Notes under the pieces: model-generated
Databases searched by the model: none
What the model saw: only the letters and a program-made list of their open reading frames with translations
What the model was told of the DNA's origin: nothing
Translations under genes and position numbers: made by a program
Assembly: GCA_965216205.1 (NCBI GenBank)
Contig: OZ244139.1
Coordinates: forward strand, 5,828,001 to 5,892,000
Source of the DNA: CADEDH01 sp965216205
GTDB taxonomy: Bacteria > Actinomycetota > Acidimicrobiia > Acidimicrobiales > SZUA-35
DNA: 64,000 bases
Reading direction: 5' to 3'
Shown: one piece after another, positions 58,620 to 64,000 of the stretch
How the letters are laid out: every line of letters begins with the position of its first letter
Position numbering within the stretch: the stretch's first letter is position 1

Positions 58620-60212
58620 CTAGAGGCCGCCCTCGGCCACGAGGCGCTCCAGGGTGAGCTCCGGGTGGTCGGCCATGACCCGGTCCATCCAGTACTTGCT
58701 CTCGAACAGAGCGAGGTGGGTGCCGTCCTCCCGGGTCAGCACGTCGACCCCCTGCATCGACCGGAGCCGGTCGCTGCTCTCGGCGTCGGTCCGGCGGGCG
58801 ATCGAGTAGGCGGTGCTCGTCAGCTCGGTCGCAGCGCCGAACTCGTTCTCCAGCCGGTGGCTCGCCACCTCGAACTGCATCGGACCGACCGCGGCCAGGA
58901 TCGGCTCCTGGTCGCCGAGGTCGCGATCCCGCAGCACCTGGATCGCCCCCTCCTCATCGAGCTGGACGATCCCCTTCCGGAACTGCTTGAACTTCGACAC
59001 GTCCTTCACCCGGGCCCGCATGAAGTGCTCCGGAGCGAACGCCGGCAGCGCCGGGAACTCGGCCGGCTCCTCGGCGTAGATCGCGTCGCCCACCCGGAGA
59101 TCGTTTGCGTTGACCAGCCCGATCACGTCACCGGGGTAGGCCTCGTCGACCGTCTCCCGGTCCTGGCCGAACATCGTCTGGGCGTACTTCGTGGAGAACT
59201 GCCGACCCGTACGCCCCGCGGTCGCCATCATCCCCCGCTCGAACCGTCCCGAGCAGACCCGCACGAACGCCAACCGGTCGCGGTGGGCCTTGTCCATACC
59301 GGCCTGCACCTTGAACACGAGGCCGCAGAACGGATCGTCGAGCGCCCGCCGGGATCCGTCGGCCAGGCGGCGAGGCGCCGGCGACGGCACCAGATCGGCG
59401 ACACCGTCGAGCAGGAACCGCACCCCGAAGTTCGTCAGCGCGGAGCCGAAGAACACCGGGGTCGACTCGCCGGCGAGGAACGTCTTCGGGTCGACCACCC
59501 GGCCCACCATGTCGAGCAGGTCTGCCTCCTCCCGGGCCGTCTCCCACCACTCGCCCTCGGTGGCCGCCGCCTCCTCCGCGTCGACCTCCTGTTCGGGGGC
59601 GATGGTCGAGCCCCGGGCGGTCCGCTCGAACCGGGTGTAGACGTCGGTGCCCCGGTGGATCACACCCCGGAAATCGCCGGGGATGCCCACCGGCCACGTC
59701 ACCGGGGTCGGCTCGACCACGAGGGTCTCCTCGATCTCGTCGAGCAGTTCCAGCGGCGCCTTGCCGGGGCGGTCCCACTTGTTGATGAACGTGAGGAACG
59801 GGATCTCCCGCTCCCGGCACACCTCGAACAACTTGAGGGTCTGGGCCTCGATGCCCTTGGCCGCATCGAGCACCATCACCGCTGCGTCGGCCGCCGCCAG
59901 CACCCGGTAGGTGTCCTCCGAGAAGTCGCGGTGCCCTGGCGTGTCGAGCAGGTTCATCACGTGGTCGCGGTACTCGAACTGCAGCACCGTCGACGTGATC
60001 GAGATCCCCCGCTTCTGCTCGAGGTCCATCCAGTCCGACGTGGCCGACCGGCGACCCTCCCGCGCCTTCACCGTGCCCGCCTCGACCCCGAGCGCGCCGC
60101 CGTAGAGCAGGAACTTCTCGGTGAGGGTGGTCTTCCCGGCGTCGGGGTGGGAGATGATGGCGAAGGTTCGGCGTCTGGCCGCCTCGGCCCGGGGATCGTT
60201 CACCGATTCCAC
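58620..60212 (-). CDS. prfC: Peptide chain release factor 3
   Basis: A 530-residue translational GTPase that recycles RF1/RF2 from the ribosome. The G1 loop S-H-P-D-A-G-K-T-T is at 21-29, G2 with R-G-I-S-I-T-S near 69, G3 D-T-P-G-H-R-D-F-S near 90, G4 N-K-W-D-R near 145 and G5 G-S-A-L near 263. The RF3 C-terminal hallmark Q-L-D-E-E-G-A-I-Q-V-L and V-A-A-V-G-P-M-Q-F-E-V are present. Length and order match RF3 closely. The start is the GTG at 60212, or the GTG three codons later. RF3 is not universal in actinobacteria. It is a single gene whose upstream 119 bases separate it from the two-component operon. Confidence 0.95.
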   Translation of the reverse strand: MESVNDPRAEAARRRTFAIISHPDAGKTTLTEKFLLYGGALGVEAGTVKAREGRRSATSDWMDLEQKRGISITSTVLQFEYRDHVMNLLDTPGHRDFSEDTYRVLAAADAAVMVLDAAKGIEAQTLKLFEVCREREIPFLTFINKWDRPGKAPLELLDEIEETLVVEPTPVTWPVGIPGDFRGVIHRGTDVYTRFERTARGSTIAPEQEVDAEEAAATEGEWWETAREEADLLDMVGRVVDPKTFLAGESTPVFFGSALTNFGVRFLLDGVADLVPSPAPRRLADGSRRALDDPFCGLVFKVQAGMDKAHRDRLAFVRVCSGRFERGMMATAGRTGRQFSTKYAQTMFGQDRETVDEAYPGDVIGLVNANDLRVGDAIYAEEPAEFPALPAFAPEHFMRARVKDVSKFKQFRKGIVQLDEEGAIQVLRDRDLGDQEPILAAVGPMQFEVASHRLENEFGAATELTSTAYSIARRTDAESSDRLRSMQGVDVLTREDGTHLALFESKYWMDRVMADHPELTLERLVAEGGL

Positions 60213-60331
60213 GGTACCGACTGTGCGTTCTGGTCGGTGCGCCTCTCGGGACGACGCGGTGTCCCAGACGAGACGTTCCGGCCGAGGAGTTCGCTTGCGA
60301 GCTCCCGAGAAGGCTCCTCCGGAGCCCCGAC

Positions 60332-60982
60332 CTAGACGCTCTCCGACTCGGCCGAGTCGAGGTTGATGATGCCCAACCGCACGGCGCTGAGCACCGCGTG
60401 GGTGAGCGACTGGGCATCGAGCTTGCGGTAGATCGCGTTCAGGTGGTTGTGGACCGTCTTGGTGGTGATCCCCAGATAGCGACCGGCCTGCTTGGTGCTC
60501 ATCCCGTCGGCGATGGCCTGCAGGATCTCCACCTGCCGGTCCGACAGGAGGTCCTGGTTGTCCTTCGCCTCCTGGGCGGTGGTGAGCATCGCCCCGGCCA
60601 CCGCCGGCGACAGGACGGTGTCGCCCTCGGCCACCCGCAGCACCGTGTCGCGCACTTCGGTGAACGACGTGCCCTTGCTCAGGTAGGCGCTGGCGCCCGC
60701 CGCGATCGCGTCGCGGGTCTTGTCGATGTCGTCGTGCATGGTCAGCACGGCGATCCGGGTTGCCGGCACCTCCTCCCGGATGCGGCGGGTGGCCTCGATG
60801 CCGTCCATCACCGGCATGGAGAGGTCCATCAGCACGACCTGCGGCTGCAGGGCCCTGGCCAGTGCCACCGCCTCTTCGCCCGTCGAGGCCTCACCCACCA
60901 CGTGGTCGCCCGCCGACTCGAAGGACTTCTTCAGTCCCTCACGGAGCAGCGCGTGGTCGTCGGCCAACAAGATCTTGATCAT
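60332..60982 (-). CDS. NarL/LuxR-family response regulator
   Basis: A 216-residue response regulator. The receiver has I-K-I-L-L-A-D-D-H at the start, the phospho-acceptor in V-V-L-M-D-L-S-M-P and the Lys in Y-L-S-K-G-T. The LuxR helix-turn-helix reads L-S-D-R-Q-V-E-I-L-Q-A-I-A-D-G, then T-K-Q-A-G-R-Y-L and T-T-K-T-V-H-N-H-L-N-A-I-Y-R-K-L. The ATG at 60982 overlaps the kinase stop as ATGA, so the pair is cotranscribed. Targets are unknown. Confidence 0.92.
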   Translation of the reverse strand: MIKILLADDHALLREGLKKSFESAGDHVVGEASTGEEAVALARALQPQVVLMDLSMPVMDGIEATRRIREEVPATRIAVLTMHDDIDKTRDAIAAGASAYLSKGTSFTEVRDTVLRVAEGDTVLSPAVAGAMLTTAQEAKDNQDLLSDRQVEILQAIADGMSTKQAGRYLGITTKTVHNHLNAIYRKLDAQSLTHAVLSAVRLGIINLDSAESESV

Positions 60983-62763
60983 GGTTGATTCACCTGTTCA
61001 GCTGTTTGGCTGGTTTGCACCCTAATGACCGTTCCAGCCCCTGGCTCACTCGAGATGTCGAGCATGGCACCGACCGACGTCGCTCGCTCCCGCATGCCCA
61101 CCAGCCCGTAGGCGGAGCCGCGGATGCTTCGGGAGGTGTCGAACCCCCGTCCATCATCTTCCACGATCAGCGTTCCGGTTCCATCGACGATCGACCATGC
61201 TATGCGGACGACCGTCGCTGCAGCGTGTTTTTCGATGTTCACCAGTGCTTCTTGGGCTATTCGCAGCAATTCGTTCTCGACGATCGCCGGTAGCCGCTCC
61301 AGGTTGCCGGGCACCCGCAGCTCGATCTCGGCCGAGCTCCGGCCGCGGAACCGCTCCGCCACCTCGCCGAGCACGACGGTGAGCGGCCGGTCGACGGTGA
61401 CCGCGGCCCGCAGCTCGATCAACGTGTCGCGGAACTCCGAGATCGCCCCCTGGACCTCGCCGTGCAGCTCCTTGAGATCCGACGACGGCTGCTCCCGCTC
61501 GTTGTTGATCCGCTCCAGCTCCAGGGCGATGTAGGTGAGGTACTGGCCGAGCCGGTCGTGGAGGTCGCGGGCGATCCGCGACCGCTCCTCGGCCGCCGCC
61601 AGCGACCGGAGCCGGCGAAACGATCGGGCGTTGGCCAGCGACAGGGCGAGCACGTCGGACATGCCCCGCAGCAGCTCGGCGTCGATCTCGCCGTACTCGT
61701 CGACCTCCGCGTGCTCGAGCGCCAGCAGCCCGATGTCGACCCCGCTCACCACCAGCCGGGTGTAGAGGCCGCTGCCCTCCCGGCCGTGCCTCCGGGACAG
61801 GTCGCTGACCAGTACCACGTTGCTCCCGTCGCCCTCGGTGGCCGCCCGGTCGAGGGGTGCTGGCAGCTCCGGCGACGTCGCCCGGGGCGGGATGTCGAAG
61901 CCGTCCTGGAACTGGGGCGACCAGCCGCCGTCCTCGTAGACGAGGATCGCGATCCGCCGCGCCTCGAACGTGTCGAACAGTTGCTCCTTGGTGGCGCCGA
62001 GCACGTCGTTGAGGTCGAGCGAGGTCGGCAGGGTGCGAGCCAGCCCGGTGAGGAGCTCGAGCAGATGGTTGGTCTGGGCGAGCCGATCGCGCTGGTCGAC
62101 CAGCGCCCGTCGTCGCATCTCGATGTCGGACAACCGGTCGAGCACGATGCCGGGCAGGATCGCGGCCGCCGCCAACGCCGTCACCGACAGCGGACCGGGA
62201 AACGGGATCGCAGCACCGATGTGCACGACGGCGGAGACCGTGAGCGACAACGCGACCGCCGTCACGGCCGCGACGACCCCCATCGTGATGCCCCAGCCGA
62301 ACCCCACGACGGCCACCATCACGAACAGCGGACCCACGAACGCGCCGTTGAGGCCGTCGCTCAGGCCGATCGCGGCCGCCATCGCCCCGACGTCGCCCAT
62401 CGCCTTCGCCAGCGGCATGAACCCCGGCTCGCCGAACCGGATCGGGGTGATCGTCCGCCACGAGGTGATGAAGATCGCAACCGCGAGCGTCACCACGACG
62501 CCGAAACCACCGTCGCCTCCGCCCACCCGAGCCGCCGCCCAGGCCAACCCGATCATCGCCGCGCCCCACCGCAACGCGGCCAGCACCGCAGTGACCGACG
62601 AGGTCGCGCCCGAGCTGACGTAGGCCGCCCGCTCCACGTCGGGCAGGCTGAACCGCCAGGCCTGCTTGACCTTGGTGAGCGCGCCACCGATACCTTCGTC
62701 GCCGGTGGCCGGCGGAGCAGTTGGTGCCGGTTGTTGACTGCTGCTCACCATTGCCCTTTCCAT
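60979..62763 (-). CDS. Sensor histidine kinase with GAF domain and MASE-like membrane region
   Basis: A 594-residue NarL-type kinase. Four to six transmembrane helices between about 60 and 220 form a membrane sensor. A GAF domain follows (about 235-385, beginning L-L-E-L-L-T-G-L-A-R-T-L), then HisKA_3 with R-S-R-I-A-R-D-L-H-D-R-L-G-Q-Y near residue 401, and the HATPase with A-Q-E-A-L-V-N-I-E-K-H-A (N-box), D-D-G-R-G-F (G1) and a closing G-A-G-T-V-I-R-V. The first ATG is at 62763; an ATG four codons in, after a GGAAAGG, may be the true start. It overlaps the response regulator by four bases. The signal may be a small ligand bound by the GAF domain. Confidence 0.9.
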   Translation of the reverse strand: MERAMVSSSQQPAPTAPPATGDEGIGGALTKVKQAWRFSLPDVERAAYVSSGATSSVTAVLAALRWGAAMIGLAWAAARVGGGDGGFGVVVTLAVAIFITSWRTITPIRFGEPGFMPLAKAMGDVGAMAAAIGLSDGLNGAFVGPLFVMVAVVGFGWGITMGVVAAVTAVALSLTVSAVVHIGAAIPFPGPLSVTALAAAAILPGIVLDRLSDIEMRRRALVDQRDRLAQTNHLLELLTGLARTLPTSLDLNDVLGATKEQLFDTFEARRIAILVYEDGGWSPQFQDGFDIPPRATSPELPAPLDRAATEGDGSNVVLVSDLSRRHGREGSGLYTRLVVSGVDIGLLALEHAEVDEYGEIDAELLRGMSDVLALSLANARSFRRLRSLAAAEERSRIARDLHDRLGQYLTYIALELERINNEREQPSSDLKELHGEVQGAISEFRDTLIELRAAVTVDRPLTVVLGEVAERFRGRSSAEIELRVPGNLERLPAIVENELLRIAQEALVNIEKHAAATVVRIAWSIVDGTGTLIVEDDGRGFDTSRSIRGSAYGLVGMRERATSVGAMLDISSEPGAGTVIRVQTSQTAEQVNQP

Positions 62764-62871
62764 CGGCAGGCCGGGGGTGAGGGTTCAGTTGGCCGCGGTC
62801 CTCAGGGTGGTGCTCGGTCCGCCGCCGTCCGACCGGCGGCGGTGCATCTCGACGCAGCCCCCTCGCTGTTC

Positions 62872-63954
62872 CTAGCTGTTCCTAGCTGCAACGTAGCCGG
62901 CAAGTGCGGCCAACGCCCCTCGCGACTCGTCGTCGAAGGGGAGATCGTCGACAACGGCGGTCGCCTCGGTGACGAGCTGCGACACCCGCTCGGTGATCCC
63001 GTCGACCGCACCGGTGGCCACGAGCACGGCGACGATCTCGGCCACGTCGTCACCGTCGAGATCGCGGCGACCGATCCTCGACAGCACCGCCCGCTGGCGC
63101 TCGTCGGCCCGCTCGGCGGCCAGCGCCGCCAACTCCGTGGGCTTTCCCTCGCGCAGGTCGTCGCCCACCGGCTTGCCGAGCGTGGCCTCGTCGCCGAGGA
63201 GGCCGAGCAGGTCGTCCTTGAGCTGGAACGCCCGACCCAGCGGACGCCCGTACCGCGCCAACTGCTCGAGGAGCTCGACCGGGGCCGGTCCGTCGATCGA
63301 CGCGCCGAGCTGGAGCGGCCGCACGATCGTGTAGAGCGCCGACTTGAAGGTGGAGACCCGCTCGGCGGTGCGCTGATCGAGCTCACCGGCCGCCGCCGAC
63401 CGGAGATCGAGGTACTGGCCGAGGTTGAGCTCGATGCGGAGCTCGTCCCAGATCCGGCGGGCGCTGGGACCAGCCTCGGCCATGAGCGCGTCGGCGTAGG
63501 CATGGCCCAGATCGCCGACGAGGATCGCCACCCCCTCCCCGAACCGTCGGGGCTCGCCGAGCCAGCCCTCACGCTCGAGCCGCTCGGCCTGGGCGGTGTG
63601 GACCGTCGGTCGGCCGCGACGGGTGGCCGAATCGTCCATCACGTCGTCGTGGACGAGGGCGAACGCCTGGAGCAGCTCGAACGCAGCCCCCACATCGATC
63701 ACGACCCGGTCGGCGTCGCCGCCGACCCCCGAGCCGCGGTCGCTGCCGCGTCGGCCGTGCCACGCCCAGTAGCAGAACGCCGCCCGGAGCCGCTTGCCGC
63801 CGCCGGCCGTGATGCCGGCGAGCTCGTCGACCGCTTCGGCCAGGCGGGGATCCACCGACCGCCAGTGGTCGCGCTGCTCACAGAACAGGCGGTCGAGGCG
63901 AGCCTCCACCTTGGCCCCGACGGAGCTGAGCTGCACGGGTGGTCGGCGCGACAC
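62872..63954 (-). CDS. Polyprenyl diphosphate synthase (GGPP/polyprenyl type)
   Basis: A 360-residue trans-isoprenyl diphosphate synthase. The first aspartate-rich motif is L-V-H-D-D-V-M-D-D-S (near 100-109), the second Q-L-K-D-D-L-L-G near 240. K-R-L-R-A-A-F near 55 and T-F-K-S-A-L-Y near 190 are also typical. The segment Y-A-D near the residue four before the first motif controls product length, which cannot be predicted reliably. The start is the GTG at 63954. It makes C20 or longer prenyl diphosphates for menaquinone, carotenoids or lipid carriers. The gene is followed, 109 bases on, by the sensor kinase, and preceded by the end of another gene at the right edge. Confidence 0.92.
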   Translation of the reverse strand: MSRRPPVQLSSVGAKVEARLDRLFCEQRDHWRSVDPRLAEAVDELAGITAGGGKRLRAAFCYWAWHGRRGSDRGSGVGGDADRVVIDVGAAFELLQAFALVHDDVMDDSATRRGRPTVHTAQAERLEREGWLGEPRRFGEGVAILVGDLGHAYADALMAEAGPSARRIWDELRIELNLGQYLDLRSAAAGELDQRTAERVSTFKSALYTIVRPLQLGASIDGPAPVELLEQLARYGRPLGRAFQLKDDLLGLLGDEATLGKPVGDDLREGKPTELAALAAERADERQRAVLSRIGRRDLDGDDVAEIVAVLVATGAVDGITERVSQLVTEATAVVDDLPFDDESRGALAALAGYVAARNS

Positions 63955-63971
63955 GGCGGCTCGGTCTCGTC

Positions 63972-64000
63972 TCAGCGGACCGACGGATCGTCGTCGCCGT
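63972..64000 (-). CDS. C-terminal end of a further gene (cut by right edge)
   Basis: On the minus strand the last codons read G-D-D-D-P-S-V-R and end in TGA at 63972. The frame is open to the window edge and the next gene starts 17 bases later on the same strand, so this is probably the tail of the gene upstream of the prenyl synthase. Nothing can be said about its product. Confidence 0.35.

Overview
The window is high-GC, gene-dense bacterial DNA with many GTG starts, frequent 4-nt stop/start overlaps (ATGA or GTGA) and promoters that seem to give leaderless mRNAs. The gene content (F420-type LLM oxidoreductase, two DinB/TIGR03086 putative thiol-dependent enzymes, a DUF2510 protein, GntR/FadR-controlled CoA catabolism, NarL-type two-component systems) points to an actinomycetote, most likely of the class Acidimicrobiia. 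That placement is inferred from content; no 16S gene is present. One tRNA-Ala(TGC) lies at 53600-53673. I see no prophage, insertion sequence or CRISPR array.

Layout. 1-6037: the cut N-terminal part of an SNF2-type helicase, a PAS-GGDEF cyclase, an intradiol dioxygenase, a membrane-anchored protein and an OmpR-type response regulator/kinase pair. 6030-15235: a tightly overlapping minus-strand operon of three glycosyltransferases, an ABC exporter, two aminoglycoside-phosphotransferase-fold kinases and a UDP-glucose dehydrogenase, which looks like a surface-glycan locus. 15365-17295: a NarL-type two-component system. 17407-25203: mostly single genes (secreted phosphodiesterase-like protein, Baeyer-Villiger monooxygenase, coiled-coil membrane protein, MerR-VOC fusion regulator, phytanoyl-CoA dioxygenase-like protein, nucleoside hydrolase, DUF2510 protein), with a 61-bp hairpin repeat array at 24045-24377.

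25363-38490: a catabolic region. A zinc alcohol dehydrogenase, a DinB protein and a GntR regulator read left. An operon of nine genes reads right: two lipocalin/CrtC-like proteins, two small helical proteins, two phosphotransferase-fold kinases, an amidohydrolase, an acyl-CoA ligase and a double-domain CoA transferase. A large symmetric operator sits between the two -35 boxes of the divergent promoters. The operon contains two parallel copies of a lipocalin-like/kinase/helical-protein module and looks like an uncharacterised CoA-linked degradation pathway.

38532-53467: a VapBC toxin-antitoxin pair, a crotonase, a secreted beta-propeller, a 1154-residue membrane protein joining an SGNH hydrolase to an HD domain, cupins, an LLM oxidoreductase, two SDRs, a NIPSNAP protein, a membrane-anchored beta-helix protein divergent from an O-antigen-ligase-like protein, a nitroreductase and an MBL-fold hydrolase. 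53600-64000: tRNA-Ala, a TIGR03086 protein, a frameshifted amidohydrolase, a second 61-bp repeat array related to the first, a PQQ-type beta-propeller, a HAD phosphatase with a proline-rich insert, release factor 3, a NarL-type two-component system with a GAF sensor, and a polyprenyl diphosphate synthase.
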